Of a stretch of DNA of 53,768 nucleotides, positions 25,440-34,222 are shown one piece after another. The stretch is taken from NCBI RefSeq assembly GCF_016806835.2, contig NZ_CP086116.1:1-53768 (forward strand), written 5' to 3'. Below the pieces are notes generated by a model, which worked only from the letters and a program-made list of their open reading frames with translations, searched no databases and had not been told where the DNA came from. Source of the stretch: Skermanella rosea. GTDB lineage: Bacteria > Pseudomonadota > Alphaproteobacteria > Azospirillales > Azospirillaceae. Each line of letters opens with the position of its first letter. Within the stretch, counting starts at the first letter, position 1. Made by a program: the position numbers and the translations under genes.

Positions 25440-25540
25440 TAGGGACACGCGATAGCGGCTAGGGACAAGAAAACGGCGGAAAGAGGGGGGATTGCAGGCG
25501 GTCAAGGGACACGCCTTTTTTCTTGCAATACCCCCTCTCC
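25440..25540. other. Candidate oriT upstream of the relaxase gene
   Basis: GAGGGGGGATTGCA (25483-25496) and TGCAATACCCCCTC (25524-25537) form a 14-bp inverted repeat with one mismatch. AGGGACA occurs three times (25441, 25461, 25505). The segment lies between the divergent relaxase and small membrane protein genes, where oriT normally sits in VirD2-type systems. The exact nic site cannot be named from sequence alone. Confidence 0.55.
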
Positions 25541-25604
25541 CCAATCTCAGTTTTCCCTTCCGCAAATCCCTCTCACGCCGTCCACAGCATGAAAGGTGAA
25601 TTTG

Positions 25605-25823
25605 ATGCAGTTGCTAAGGAAAGCCGCCGACACTCCTCCGGTCTGGGATCTCGGCCTCGCCACGATGTCGCCCGCGGTGATCGTCCTGATCGCCTGCAGC
25701 ACCCAACCCAGCACGATGACACCAGCCGGCTACCTGGTCATGTCGGCTCTATGCGGAGCGCTGCTGGTCGCCTTCGCCCGGTCCGTCAGTCGCATTCTCA
25801 GCAGGATCGACACCACGCGATAG
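25605..25823 (+). CDS. Small membrane protein next to oriT, 72 aa
   Basis: The ATG at 25605 has AAGGTG 6 nt upstream. Two hydrophobic segments (VIVLIACST and AGYLVMSALCGALLVAFAR) suggest an inner-membrane protein with a basic C-terminus (SVSRILSRIDTTR). It is divergent from the transfer operon and probably among the first genes to enter a recipient. Leading-region genes near oriT are often anti-defence or entry-exclusion factors; there is no motif evidence for either here. Confidence 0.5.
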   Translation: MQLLRKAADTPPVWDLGLATMSPAVIVLIACSTQPSTMTPAGYLVMSALCGALLVAFARSVSRILSRIDTTR

Positions 25824-25880
25824 CACTTCGGTAATGCTGGCGGTTTGGTGGCTGCCAGCATCATCCCCATATTTCCAATA

Positions 25881-26261
25881 ATGAATTGTAAAAACTGCAC
25901 ACAGGACCGGCACGTGATCATCACCACCCACGCAGGCGACCGCCTCGACCTCTCGGACCACATCCACCAGCTCGCCCGGCTCGGTGAGGAGGACTTCCGG
26001 TCAGCCGAGAACGAGGCGTTCATCTACCGCCTCGGTCAGTGCATCTCGCTCGCTGCCGGAGCCAACGCGCCACATGCCGTGCTGGTCCGTCTGCGGGATC
26101 AGATGACGCCGGAGCTATGGAGCCACGTCGGCTTCGTCTGGGCTGAGGCGGCAGAGCGGCCCTATGTCGATCAGGACGGCAATCCCACGTATCGCCAGCA
26201 TAGTGCTGCTGAATGCGACAGTCCTCACAACATTTTCGACCGCTCTAGACTGCCCTGCTGA
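25881..26261 (+). CDS. Hypothetical protein, 126 aa
   Basis: It begins MNCKNCTQDRHVIITTHAGDRLDLSDHIHQLARLGEEDF. An N-terminal CxxC could bind metal. The centre is helical and acidic (SLAAGANAPHAVLVRLRDQMTPELWSHVGFVWAEAAERP). No clear ribosome binding site precedes the ATG, so the start is tentative. It follows the small membrane gene and may belong to the leading-region transcript. No family is recognised. Confidence 0.45.
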   Translation: MNCKNCTQDRHVIITTHAGDRLDLSDHIHQLARLGEEDFRSAENEAFIYRLGQCISLAAGANAPHAVLVRLRDQMTPELWSHVGFVWAEAAERPYVDQDGNPTYRQHSAAECDSPHNIFDRSRLPC

Positions 26262-26368
26262 AGGAGGATATACGTCCAGAGATCCTTGGCCGGAGACGTG
26301 GGAGCGCAATTCGATTGGGTCGACATCGGCATGAGCCGGTTCGCCTGATCCCGGTCAAGGAATATCAG

Positions 26369-26710
26369 ATGACAGGCAATTCGGACACATCTCAGAACAA
26401 GTTCATCACCTACGGCGACGAGTCCTACAGCACAAGAGCTTGGGCGAAGCGGCGAGGTATGCCGCACATGACGCTCGTCAGTCGTCTCAAGCGAGGGTGG
26501 TCTGTCGGTGAAGCTCTGGGGTTTGAAGAACGCCCACTGAAGCCATCCGAGCAGGAGATGGACCCGATGCAGGAGGCACTAAGGTGGATCCAGGACGAAT
26601 GCACCCGCACCAAAAACGAACATGATCGACTTCGCAAAGAACGGGACAGCGCTATGTCTGCGCTGCAATCCATAGCCGAGATCGTCCAAGGTGTCATCGC
26701 GAAGAGATAG
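26369..26710 (+). CDS. Small HTH-type DNA-binding protein with coiled coil, 113 aa
   Basis: The segment YSTRAWAKRRGMPHMTLVSRLKRGWSVGEALGF (about 20-50) is the helix-turn-helix module often found at the C-terminus of HNH homing endonucleases and in phage regulators. Here it stands without a nuclease. The C-terminal half (LRWIQDECTRTKNEHDRLRKERDSAM) is a charged helix. GGA precedes the ATG at 26369. A role as a regulator of neighbouring genes is inferred. Confidence 0.55.
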   Translation: MTGNSDTSQNKFITYGDESYSTRAWAKRRGMPHMTLVSRLKRGWSVGEALGFEERPLKPSEQEMDPMQEALRWIQDECTRTKNEHDRLRKERDSAMSALQSIAEIVQGVIAKR

Positions 26711-26713
26711 AGC

Positions 26714-26748
26714 CGTCTCCCTGGTCGATCCCATTGACCGGGGAGACG
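26714..26748. terminator. Stem-loop between convergent genes
   Basis: CGTCTCCCTGGTC and GACCGGGGAGACG pair over 13 bp (one G-T) with a 9-nt loop, between the convergent genes ending at 26710 (+) and 26766 (-). There is no long T run, but the position suits a bidirectional terminator. Confidence 0.6.
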
Positions 26749-26765
26749 CCCCTCGCCGAGAGTAT

Positions 26766-27269
26766 TTAACCAATCTTCTCGACTATGCTAAGTAGATCGA
26801 CGCCAGCAAGCTTCAGTATGAGAGCCAAAGCGATAAGCAATAAGGTATAACCGAAAGCTCCAACAGCTCCTGCTGTAAATTGATGGCGCCATCGGCCTTG
26901 TTTTTTTACCGTCTGAAGTGTTTTTGTAGCCTCATCCAACACATGGTTATTTATTGCACTTTCTCTTATAGCTGGAGTCTCTTGATCAACCACATAATAA
27001 GCGTAAGCGGAAAGCATTGACTCCGCTTGAGATCTAAGCCTCTTGATTTCATACTGAGTTTGCGACCTGACATATGCGTCAACATCACTCTGACTGGGTC
27101 TTACCCCATGTTCTCTTTCAAAGCTTACAAGCCATTCTCGCTTGGACTGCTTGTAAAGAGCATAAGCAATCATTCCCACAAGGTCATCGTCGCCAGTTTC
27201 CGGGACAAGACTCTCGTAGATACGGTTATATCGCGTCGGAGCGGCAGGTGGATTGTCTATGTCAGCCAA
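26766..27269 (-). CDS. Tail-anchored membrane protein, 167 aa
   Basis: The N-terminal region (RYNRIYESLV...DDDLVGMIAYALYKQSKREWLVSFEREHG) has a pattern I associate with a family of small uncharacterised bacterial membrane proteins, often in accessory islands. It is followed by a helical middle and one C-terminal transmembrane helix (GAFGYTLLLIALALILKLAGV). It starts inside the end of the upstream gene (8-nt overlap), so the two form an operon. More AT-rich than the backbone. Function unknown; an accessory membrane partner or effector is possible. Confidence 0.6.
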   Translation of the reverse strand: MADIDNPPAAPTRYNRIYESLVPETGDDDLVGMIAYALYKQSKREWLVSFEREHGVRPSQSDVDAYVRSQTQYEIKRLRSQAESMLSAYAYYVVDQETPAIRESAINNHVLDEATKTLQTVKKQGRWRHQFTAGAVGAFGYTLLLIALALILKLAGVDLLSIVEKIG

Positions 27270-27468
27270 AATGCTTTATTTTTGTTTTCTTCAGGGCAGT
27301 GCTGGCCGCACGGAGAGCCTTATTGTGGACATCTCGGTCAAGAACGCGGACGACTGATCCATTAGGGAGCAGTTTAGCTGTGTACACATGCTCACTCCTA
27401 CCCGGCTCCGCTCCTTCAAGCGACACCAGATAGCTACGACGGTCCTTACTCAGCTTCGTCCACACCAT
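27262..27468 (-). CDS. Small basic protein, 68 aa, operon partner of the tail-anchored protein
   Basis: MVWTKLSKDRRSYLVSLEGAEPGRSEHVYTAKLLPNG is followed by a lysine-rich C-terminus (ALKKTKIKHFG). It is probably a small beta-rich nucleic-acid- or protein-binding domain; no family is recognised. The 8-nt overlap with the next gene suggests coupled expression. Confidence 0.45.
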   Translation of the reverse strand: MVWTKLSKDRRSYLVSLEGAEPGRSEHVYTAKLLPNGSVVRVLDRDVHNKALRAASTALKKTKIKHFG

Positions 27469-27540
27469 CATCCACCCCCAATCAAAAAGGTAATTGGACT
27501 CAAGCTACTATGCAATAACATCTCAGGTCGCCATTTAGCA

Positions 27541-27801
27541 TTAGCTAACATCGCTTGTACCCCCCATTTTGCCGGCGGCGGCCGTCGCCTCATCCATCTG
27601 CCGGCGCCGTTCCCTCACCACGGGCTCGTCCTTCACCTGCGCCCTGCGGTCATTCGCCAGCTCCCATGCACAGGCCGCCTCCAGCAGGCGCGCGTCTTCC
27701 GGATCTGCTTCGCGCCAGGTCTTGCAGGCTTGCGGGGTCCATTGACCCGGATTGCGTGCGCCACCGGCATTCGCCGCGGTAAGTATCTCTTCGAACGTCA
27801 T
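27541..27801 (-). CDS. Hypothetical protein, 86 aa, coupled to the recombinase
   Basis: MTFEEILTAANAGGARNPGQWTPQACKTWREADPEDARLLEAACAWELAND is a soluble, helical product with no known motif. Its start overlaps the recombinase stop (ATGA), so the two genes are translated together. It might be an accessory or directionality factor; that is inference from coupling only. Confidence 0.55.
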   Translation of the reverse strand: MTFEEILTAANAGGARNPGQWTPQACKTWREADPEDARLLEAACAWELANDRRAQVKDEPVVRERRRQMDEATAAAGKMGGTSDVS

Positions 27802-28490
27802 TCCACTGCCTCCATCACCTGGTCAGCAGTAGCACGTCGGAGGACGGCTGACACCTGAGATGCCGTCCACTGGCCTCCGGTCACGGTGGTGAACCCACGC
27901 CGAGCAAGTTCCCTGGCGGTGGCGCGGAGCGACAGCCCGGAACGCTGCATCTCTTGAACCGCAGGCAGCACCATGGCGGCGTGCGCTGCTGCCTTCTTTG
28001 ACCAGGCCGCGGCGGCTTTCGCTGCACGTTGCCGATCAGCGGGGCGAAGACTGGCCCGGTTCCCGAGCGGAAGACCGCGCGCCTTCCTGGCCGCCAGCGC
28101 TGCCTTCGTCCTGGCACTGATAGCCTTGGCCTCCTCCTCCGCGACCAGGGCCATGATGCCGATCGTCAGCCGGTTCGCGAACGGCATGTCGGCCGCCACG
28201 AACTCGATCCCCGACTTCTCCAGACCCAGGAGAAAGTGCGCGTCACGGGCCAGCCGGTCGAGCTTGGCGATTAGAAGGACGCTGCCCGTCATCCGACACA
28301 TCAGCATCGCCGCGGCGAGCTGCTGGCGGTCGGACTTCCGGCCGGACTCGATCTCCCGGTACTCACCGATCACCTGGGCATCCCGGCCGGCGAGGAACGC
28401 CGTCACCGCAGCCTGCTGCGCCTCCAGGCCGAGGCCCGATCGTCCCTGCCGCTGCGTGCTGACCCGGTAATATGTGACGAACCGCTGCAC
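27798..28490 (-). CDS. Serine recombinase (resolvase/invertase family), 230 aa
   Basis: The GTG start at 28490 has GGAG 9 nt upstream. The catalytic domain shows YYRVSTQRQGRSGLGLEAQ (active Ser in RVST), LLIAKLDRLARDAHFLL and the long E helix, followed by AKAISARTKAALAARKARG. The C-terminus carries a recombinase-type helix-turn-helix (LSLRATARELARRGFTTVTGGQWTASQVSAVL). It is not part of a transposon here, so plasmid multimer resolution is the likely role. A perfect palindrome (28506-28537) lies 15 bp upstream and may be its site. Confidence 0.85.
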   Translation of the reverse strand: MQRFVTYYRVSTQRQGRSGLGLEAQQAAVTAFLAGRDAQVIGEYREIESGRKSDRQQLAAAMLMCRMTGSVLLIAKLDRLARDAHFLLGLEKSGIEFVAADMPFANRLTIGIMALVAEEEAKAISARTKAALAARKARGLPLGNRASLRPADRQRAAKAAAAWSKKAAAHAAMVLPAVQEMQRSGLSLRATARELARRGFTTVTGGQWTASQVSAVLRRATADQVMEAVE

Positions 28491-28505
28491 TGGTCATACT
28501 CCGTC

Positions 28506-28537
28506 TGATTCCGTGGAACGTGCGTTCCACGGAATCA
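28506..28537. promoter_or_regulatory. Perfect 32-bp palindrome with a 2-bp centre upstream of the recombinase
   Basis: Two 15-bp arms (core ATTCCGTGGAACG and CGTTCCACGGAAT) flank the dinucleotide TG. Serine recombinases cut with a 2-base stagger at the centre of a dyad, so this fits a crossover site. It is equally well placed to be an operator. Confidence 0.7.
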
Positions 28538-28689
28538 TACAGACATGGTGACTCAGCCCAAAGGGCGATTTCTACCCTGATCGGAATATCTCAAGAAAAT
28601 TCACACACCCGTATTATGGTTAATAGATTTGAAAGGATTCTAAGTCACAACTACGTGCACGCATTTGCATGCGTTTCCTCCCTAAACTC

Positions 28690-28730
28690 GGCCCCGCGCG
28701 TTCCCCGCTGCGGGGTCTTCTTTTTTCCCA
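28690..28730 (+). terminator. Rho-independent terminator
   Basis: CCCCGC...GCGGGG stem with a short loop, followed by TCTTCTTTTTT. No plus-strand gene immediately upstream is recognised, so it may end a small unannotated RNA or shield the recombinase region from readthrough. Confidence 0.55.
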
Positions 28731-28743
28731 TATCCAAGCGGGA

Positions 28744-28875
28744 CAGAACCTCACGGCGCCGTGAGGTTTCGCACACCGTTTCTGAAACTTGATTTCGGAC
28801 ACGGGTTATGCACATCGGAATCCGCCATTCCAGCGATGCCGGGCGAGAGTGTTCAGAACCCACCGTTTTCGGACA
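28744..28875 (+). repeat. 132-bp repeat, copy 1
   Basis: It begins CAGAACCTC and ends CCACCGTTTTCGGACA. A 22-bp perfect palindrome (28747-28768, core CCTCACGGCGCCGTGAGG) forms its left part. The last 66 bases are identical to copy 2 at 30871-31002, which has the same length and orientation. It contains CACACCGTTTCTGAAAC and two TTTCGGACA motifs. It bounds the left side of the block holding the membrane pentapeptide gene and the 197-aa gene. Confidence 0.85.
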
Positions 28876-28920
28876 GGTTGTGAACGCCAGCCCAACAGCC
28901 ACGGGAATTTCGGAAGCCTA

Positions 28921-29865
28921 CTATTCTGGGCAGAGGGGTACTGTCAGACCGGGCGGCGGCTTGGTTTCAGCATCACCGCAAGCTTGGCTCAGTTGATCTT
29001 GGGTGAGATAGCGGGCATCGATCAGGTCGGCCCCGCTCAGGTCGGCTCTGATCAGGTTGGCCCCGCTCAGGGTGGCCAGACTCAGGTCGGCCCTGCTCAG
29101 TTTGGCCGCAAGCAGGATAGCCCCGCTCAGGTTGGCTCCGCCCAGCTTGGCCCCGCTCAGGTTAGCCCCAAGCAGGTCGGCCTCGCTCAGGTTAGCCGCG
29201 CTCAGGTTGGCCCCACTCAGGTTTGTCCCGAGCAGCTTGGCTTTCCCTCTTAGTTCGGCCTCGCTCAGGTCAGCGTCGCTCAGGGTGGCCCCGCTTAGGT
29301 TGGCCCCGCTTAGGTCAGCACCAGCTAATTTGACACGAAACAAATAAGCCTTCGGTACCTGCAACTGACTCATGTCGATCTCTCGTGCATGGAGAGTTTC
29401 CAGGGCTTCAATCAAGCCGACATTCCCCTCAACCTCCTTTGCCGCCGCAACCAAGGACCATGCCCGGTTGATCCGGTCCTCCTCGCGGCTTTGCAAATCC
29501 ATCCAAAAGCCAATAAGTGCGATCACAATCGCCACACCCGCAATGAATTCAGCCAAGAAGCGTACCGTAGCCGACTGGTGAAGCAGTGCCGATGGACGGG
29601 AGAACAGCCAGTCCAGCCAAGCTCCAACCCAACGACTCAGCGGAACATGCCCATCGGCATAAGGGGTTCCCATGCGCGCCGCCAGTCGGATCACCGACCA
29701 CGGTGGCGGCACTTGCGTGATCGTCGGCATAGCCTCGCCGGTAGTCCGGAAAGCACTACGCCGCCGTCGCCAGTGCTGCGCGGCAACGGACCACCGCTGG
29801 GCCTGTCGTCTTTTGCGGTGTGAGGGAAGCCAGAACGGCGGCTGGATGATACGGTCGGGAGCCAT
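28921..29865 (-). CDS. Membrane-anchored pentapeptide-repeat protein, up to 314 aa
   Basis: A transmembrane helix ([22 protein letters not shown]) is followed by a helical segment ([37 protein letters not shown]). About 23 pentapeptide units (A-D/N-L-S-x, for example [19 protein letters not shown]) then form a right-handed quadrilateral beta-helix, and a short tail follows. The start is uncertain: ATG-29865 lacks a good ribosome binding site, while ATG-29730 ([14 protein letters not shown], 269 aa) has a weak GAGG. Such TM-pentapeptide proteins are widespread and uncharacterised. It lies between the two 132-bp repeats and near the pentapeptide-TIR gene, so a shared defence role is possible. 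Confidence 0.75.
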   Translation of the reverse strand: MAPDRIIQPPFWLPSHRKRRQAQRWSVAAQHWRRRRSAFRTTGEAMPTITQVPPPWSVIRLAARMGTPYADGHVPLSRWVGAWLDWLFSRPSALLHQSATVRFLAEFIAGVAIVIALIGFWMDLQSREEDRINRAWSLVAAAKEVEGNVGLIEALETLHAREIDMSQLQVPKAYLFRVKLAGADLSGANLSGATLSDADLSEAELRGKAKLLGTNLSGANLSAANLSEADLLGANLSGAKLGGANLSGAILLAAKLSRADLSLATLSGANLIRADLSGADLIDARYLTQDQLSQACGDAETKPPPGLTVPLCPE

Positions 29866-30203
29866 GCCGAATTGTACATCGCGACCGTCTTGGCGGTGAC
29901 TTCCCTGCAGAACAGCCGACCCTGCCTTTCGAACAGGTGCAGAGCATACCGGTATGGCATTGGCCGGAAACTCACCGTTTTCCAACAGGCCAGAGGAGAT
30001 TGTCTCGGCGCTGAGACAGTTCCAACTGTACCGCATAAATCTAGACCTTCAGGAAAAATGCCTCCCGAATAGCGGCGCCGACCCTAACGGGACGCACAGC
30101 GCCTGGATCTGGCTGTCTCACGAAGCGGCCTTGGTTGGGTATACTCAATTGACACAAACGAGTATCTTCGTCGCGATAGGGAAGAAGGCATAAGGAGCAA
30201 TCA

Positions 30204-30797
30204 ATGACACCGGTCAGAACGATTGAAACAATTCACAACAACCAAAATCTCATTCATGAGAATGTTCGCAGACGTATAAGAAGCATCAATATATATGTAA
30301 CAATTCAGGAGATGGCTTTAAAATCAGATGATTTGAGTACTGATAAATTATTCCAAACAGCGTTCAATGGTTTTTATAGATTTAGGAGGAATATTTATCA
30401 GAGGTGTATATTTTACTCTATTATGGAGAGGGAGCGCAATAATAAGGACAATATTTCATCATTTGGCCAACTATTAAATGAGGTTGCTGACCGTTCAGGA
30501 TGGATCGAAGTCTCGTTCGTATCAAAGATGATGGCAACCTTAGATGATCGTATTGCACCATATGATAAATTAGTTTGCGACCACCTTTGTCTTAAATCTT
30601 TGCCCTATAGTCGTTCGAAAAAGGATCGCATCGCAAGAGGCATTGAGAATTTTAACTCAGTACAAGAGCATCTCAACCGCATATTGGAACTTCCACAGAC
30701 ACATGATGTGCTAATGTCTTGGAACGAGGCATTTCCAGTCTTTGCTGATTTTCGAGACATCAAGAAACTCGACCTAATGCTCTGGCTGATGCGGTAG
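30204..30797 (+). CDS. AT-rich hypothetical protein, 197 aa
   Basis: A strong AGGAG lies 6 nt before the ATG. The product is soluble and mostly helical. Segments such as NGFYRFRRNIYQRCIFYSIMERERNNKD and RSGWIEVSFVSKMMATLDDRIAPYDKLVCDHLCLKSLP resemble a family of uncharacterised proteins (FYRxRRN...E.SF.SK..AT....P..D..V) that I have seen only as hypothetical entries. Its low GC compared with neighbours marks it as acquired. It lies in the same repeat-bounded block as the pentapeptide membrane protein but on the opposite strand. Confidence 0.6.
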   Translation: MTPVRTIETIHNNQNLIHENVRRRIRSINIYVTIQEMALKSDDLSTDKLFQTAFNGFYRFRRNIYQRCIFYSIMERERNNKDNISSFGQLLNEVADRSGWIEVSFVSKMMATLDDRIAPYDKLVCDHLCLKSLPYSRSKKDRIARGIENFNSVQEHLNRILELPQTHDVLMSWNEAFPVFADFRDIKKLDLMLWLMR

Positions 30798-30870
30798 GAT
30801 TTTCATGGTACAGCTTTCGAAACTTCCTCGTAGCAGAACCTGCTGTTGGCGGGAGGTTTCAATCCAGCAC

Positions 30871-31002
30871 CAGAACCTCGCGCCAGCGCGAGGCTTCGTA
30901 CACCGTTTCTGGAACTTAAATTCGGACACGGGTTCTGCACATCGGAATCCGCCATTCCAGCGATGCCGGGCGAGAGTGTTCAGAACCCACCGTTTTCGGA
31001 CA
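30871..31002 (+). repeat. 132-bp repeat, copy 2
   Basis: Same length and orientation as copy 1. Its hairpin arms differ (CCTCGCGC and GCGCGAGG) but remain complementary, that is, the changes are compensatory. The 66-base right part is identical to copy 1. It separates the 197-aa gene from the pentapeptide-TIR gene, which begins 75 bp later. Confidence 0.85.
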
Positions 31003-31447
31003 TGGTCACAAGTGCACATTGACCAGCCAATTAGCTCCGGCGATGATGAATGCCATTCCGGCAATCGGGGTGCTACATGGCCAACGCTGAACACGTCGCC
31101 TTGCTCAAGCAGGGGGTGGAGGTGTGGAACGAGTGGCGGGAGAAGACCCCTGGTACTAAGGCGAACTTATACAAGGCGGACCTGAGCGGAGCGTACCTGA
31201 GCGGAGCGGACTTGAGCGGAGCGGACCTGACTAGGGCGGACCTGAACGGGGCCAACCTATACAGCGCCAACCTAAGCTGGGCGATCCTAACTGAGGCGGA
31301 CCTGACGTGGGTTGGCCTACGCGGAGCAACCTTGATCGGGACGGACCTGCGCGGGGCGAACCTAGGCGAGGCAGATCTAAGCCAGGCGAACCTGAGCGGG
31401 GCGGATTTAAGCGAGGCAATCCTCTACGAAACCTTGTTTGTAAACAA

Positions 31448-32768
31448 GAGAGTGTCAGGAATTTCGTGTGAGGGCGGGCGGTTTCGCATGATCAGGCGAA
31501 TGCCTTTGTGAAGCGCTCACCGAAGAGGACGGCGAACTGAGCCTTTGCCATGGCCCATTCGCGTGCCGGCATGGTCCACTGTTTCTCGGTCCTGTGCAAG
31601 ACCAGGAAGATCAGCTTCAGGGCGGCATCGTCAGTCGGGAAGTGGCCTCGGGCGCGAACGGCGCGGCGGAGCTTGGCATTCAAGGATTCGATGGCGTTGG
31701 TGGTGTACAGGATGCGCCGGACCTCGGCCGGGAAGGCGTAGAACGGCACCACCTCGTTCCAGGCGCGGCGCCAGCACGGGCCGATGGCCGGATACTTGCG
31801 TCCCCAGGCGCTGTCCTCGAAGGCTTCCAGCGCGGCCTCGGCGGCCGTGGCGTCGATCGCCCGGTAGATGTCCTTCAGGGCGGCTGCGACGGCCCGGCGG
31901 TCCTTCCAGGAGACGAACTCCAGGCTGTTGCGCAGCAGGTGCACGATGCAGGTCTGGACCATGGCCTGCGGGAACACCGCCTGGATGGCGTCGGGAAAGC
32001 CCTTCAGCCCGTCGACCACGGCGATCAGGATGTCCTCCACGCCGCGGTTGCGCAGCTCGTTCAGGACACGCAGCCAGAACTTGGCGCCCTCGTTCTGCTC
32101 CAGCCACAGGCCGAGGATCTCCTTGGTGCCGTCGGCCCGCACACCGAGGGCCACGTGGACGGCCTTGTTGCGCACAACCCCCTCGTCGCGGACCTTGACC
32201 CGCAGGGCGTCGAAGAACACCAGCGGGTAGACCGGCTCCAGCGGCCGGGCCTGCCAGGTGGCGATCTCGTCCAGCACGGCGTCGGTCACGGCGCTGATCA
32301 GGTCGGGCGAGACCTCCACGCCGTAGAGTTCGCGCAGGTGCCCGACGATCTCCCGGACGCTCATGCCGCGGGCATACATCGATACGATCTTGTCGTCGAA
32401 GCCGGGAAAGCGCCGCTGGTACTTGGCGATGAGCTGCGGATCGAAGGTCGCCCGCCGATCGCGCGGGATCTCCAGTTCCAGCTTGCCGGTGTCGGTCAGC
32501 ACCGTCTTGCGGCCGTAGCCGTTCCGGCCGTTGCCGGCCTCGTCCTCGCCGGCGAGATGATGGTCCATCTCGGCATTCAGCGCCCGCTCCGCCAGCGCCT
32601 TCTTCAGGCCGTCCAGAAGGCCGTTCGGATCGAACGCGCTCTTCGCGTCGGACCCGGCAAGAAGTTGGTCGAGCAGGGCGTCAGGGATGACGGGTGGTTT
32701 GCGACGAGCCATGCGGGATCTCCTTTCTCCCAGTATGCCCGCCCTCACACGAAATTCCTGACACTCTC
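31448..32768 (-). mobile_element. IS256-family element A, 1321 bp
   Basis: Perfect terminal inverted repeats of about 32 bp beginning GAGAGTGTCAGGAATTTCGT are flanked by the 9-bp duplication TGTAAACAA (31439-31447 and 32769-32777). IS256-family elements make 8-9-bp duplications. It contains one intact transposase and was inserted into the pentapeptide part of the TIR gene. Confidence 0.95.
31492..32712 (-). CDS. IS256-family (MULE-type) transposase, 406 aa
   Basis: DDE transposase. The start MARRKPPVIPDALLDQLL at 32712 has AGGAGA 7 nt upstream; the longer frame includes part of the terminal repeat. The N-terminal DNA-binding region (NAEMDHHLAGEDEAGNGRNGYGRK) is followed by catalytic blocks (VYPLVFFDALRVKVRD, ILIAVVDGLKGFPDAI, TCIVHLLRNSLEFV) and the terminal YTTNAIESLNAKLRR motif. 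Full length for the family and apparently active. Confidence 0.94.
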   Translation of the reverse strand: MARRKPPVIPDALLDQLLAGSDAKSAFDPNGLLDGLKKALAERALNAEMDHHLAGEDEAGNGRNGYGRKTVLTDTGKLELEIPRDRRATFDPQLIAKYQRRFPGFDDKIVSMYARGMSVREIVGHLRELYGVEVSPDLISAVTDAVLDEIATWQARPLEPVYPLVFFDALRVKVRDEGVVRNKAVHVALGVRADGTKEILGLWLEQNEGAKFWLRVLNELRNRGVEDILIAVVDGLKGFPDAIQAVFPQAMVQTCIVHLLRNSLEFVSWKDRRAVAAALKDIYRAIDATAAEAALEAFEDSAWGRKYPAIGPCWRRAWNEVVPFYAFPAEVRRILYTTNAIESLNAKLRRAVRARGHFPTDDAALKLIFLVLHRTEKQWTMPAREWAMAKAQFAVLFGERFTKAFA

Positions 32769-32835
32769 TGTAAACAACGACTTAAGTGCAGTAAATGGTC
32801 TGGACAGTTGCATACACAATGGCCCAAGCACCATC

Positions 32836-34222
32836 GGTCGTGTCCGAAGGTTGGTAGGAAATTGTCTGGCGGCGTAATCTCCTGAAGGTGAAGAACCCAC
32901 ACCGGCGGTCTGGCCACCGCCGCAGGAGATCACGCCATGGAGAAGACTACATCCAACGACGCCGCGGTTCCATTGCTGGGCGACGACTGGTTCGATCCGT
33001 TGGAAGCCGGTGTGCGCCAGCGGATCCGCTCGTTCATCGAGGCGATGCTGGAGAGCGAGCTGGACGCGGCGCTGAACCGCGGGCGTTATGAGCGCGCCGG
33101 GCCACGCCAGGGGCATCGCCACGGCCATCGTGACCGACAGGTCCTCGGCACATTCGGCCCGACCACCGTGTCGGTTCCGCGCGCCCGGTTGGCCGGGGCC
33201 GACGGCACGACCCGGGAATGGCGCAACCGGACGCTGCCGGCCTACAAGCGACTGACCAGGCAGGCCGAGGCGCTGATCGCCGGGACCTACCTGGCGGGCA
33301 CCAACACCCGCCGGGTCCGCCGCGCCCTGGGAGCGCTGTTCGGCGGGGCGGTCGGCAAGGACACCGTCAGCCGGGCCTGGCGCAAGGTCCAGGGCGACTG
33401 GGAAGCCTGGCAGAAGCGGGATCTGTCGCAGGACGACATCGTGCGCATCATACTGGATGGCACCGTGGTCAAGGTCCGGCTGGACAAACGGGCCACCGGC
33501 ATCTCGGTGCTGGTGGCACTCGGTGTCCGGCGCGACGGCCAGAAGGTGCTTCTCGGCCTGCGCAATATGGGCGGCGAGAGCGAAGCCGCGTGGCGGGCCT
33601 TCCTGGATGATCTGGTCGCCCGCAAGCTCGCCACGCCGGACCTGCTGATCATCGACGGCGCCCCGGGCCTGGAGGCGGCCCTGAGCGCCCTCTGGCCGGA
33701 CGTGCCGCGGCAACGCTGCACAGTCCACAAGCATAGGAATCTCGTGGCCCACGCGCCCAAGAAGCTGCACGAAGAGATCAGCACCGACTACACCGACATG
33801 ATCTACGCCAGGACGGTGAAGGATGTCGAAGCCCGGCGGAAGGCGTTCGTGCGAAAGTGGCGGCTGAAGTGCCCAGCGGTCGCCGCCAGCCTTGAGGAGG
33901 CAGGTGCCAACCTGTTCACCTTCCTGCTCTACCCGCCCGACCAGTGGAAGTCGATCCGGACGACCAACGCCATCGAGCGGTTGCACGAGGAGTTCAAGCG
34001 CCGGATCAAGACGCAGTGCCTGCTGCCGTGTGCCGAGACCGCCTGCATGCTGTTCTGGGCCCTGCTCGCCAGCGGCCAGATCACCCTACGCCGCGTTGAC
34101 GGTTGGGACACCCTGCACGTCGCTCCCGCCGACCAGCCGCTTGACCTCGCCGCATGATCCGACGACCCTGAAGCTCAGGAGAATGCGCCCTCAGCAATTC
34201 CTACCAACCTTCGGACACGACC
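32836..34222 (+). mobile_element. IS256-family element B, 1387 bp
   Basis: Terminal inverted repeats begin GGTCGTGTCCGAAGGTTGGT, with the exact complement at the right end. They are flanked by the 8-bp duplication GCACCATC (32828-32835 and 34223-34230). It is oriented opposite to element A and lies 59 bp of host gene sequence away. The different ends and transposase show that it is a separate insertion. Confidence 0.95.
32937..34157 (+). CDS. IS256-family transposase, 406 aa
   Basis: Same family as element A but a different subgroup. The N-terminal region ([32 protein letters not shown]) is rich in Arg and His. The DDE core has [36 protein letters not shown] and [16 protein letters not shown], with the terminal [19 protein letters not shown] motif. 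It is intact. The two transposases share plan but not close sequence, so cross-mobilisation is unlikely. Confidence 0.94.
   Translation: MEKTTSNDAAVPLLGDDWFDPLEAGVRQRIRSFIEAMLESELDAALNRGRYERAGPRQGHRHGHRDRQVLGTFGPTTVSVPRARLAGADGTTREWRNRTLPAYKRLTRQAEALIAGTYLAGTNTRRVRRALGALFGGAVGKDTVSRAWRKVQGDWEAWQKRDLSQDDIVRIILDGTVVKVRLDKRATGISVLVALGVRRDGQKVLLGLRNMGGESEAAWRAFLDDLVARKLATPDLLIIDGAPGLEAALSALWPDVPRQRCTVHKHRNLVAHAPKKLHEEISTDYTDMIYARTVKDVEARRKAFVRKWRLKCPAVAASLEEAGANLFTFLLYPPDQWKSIRTTNAIERLHEEFKRRIKTQCLLPCAETACMLFWALLASGQITLRRVDGWDTLHVAPADQPLDLAA

Noticed and set aside
28744-31002. Integron attC sites as an explanation of the 132-bp repeats
   Set aside because: No GTTRRRY core or R/L box pairs could be placed, and no tyrosine integrase gene exists on the plasmid. 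The genes between the repeats are also on both strands.
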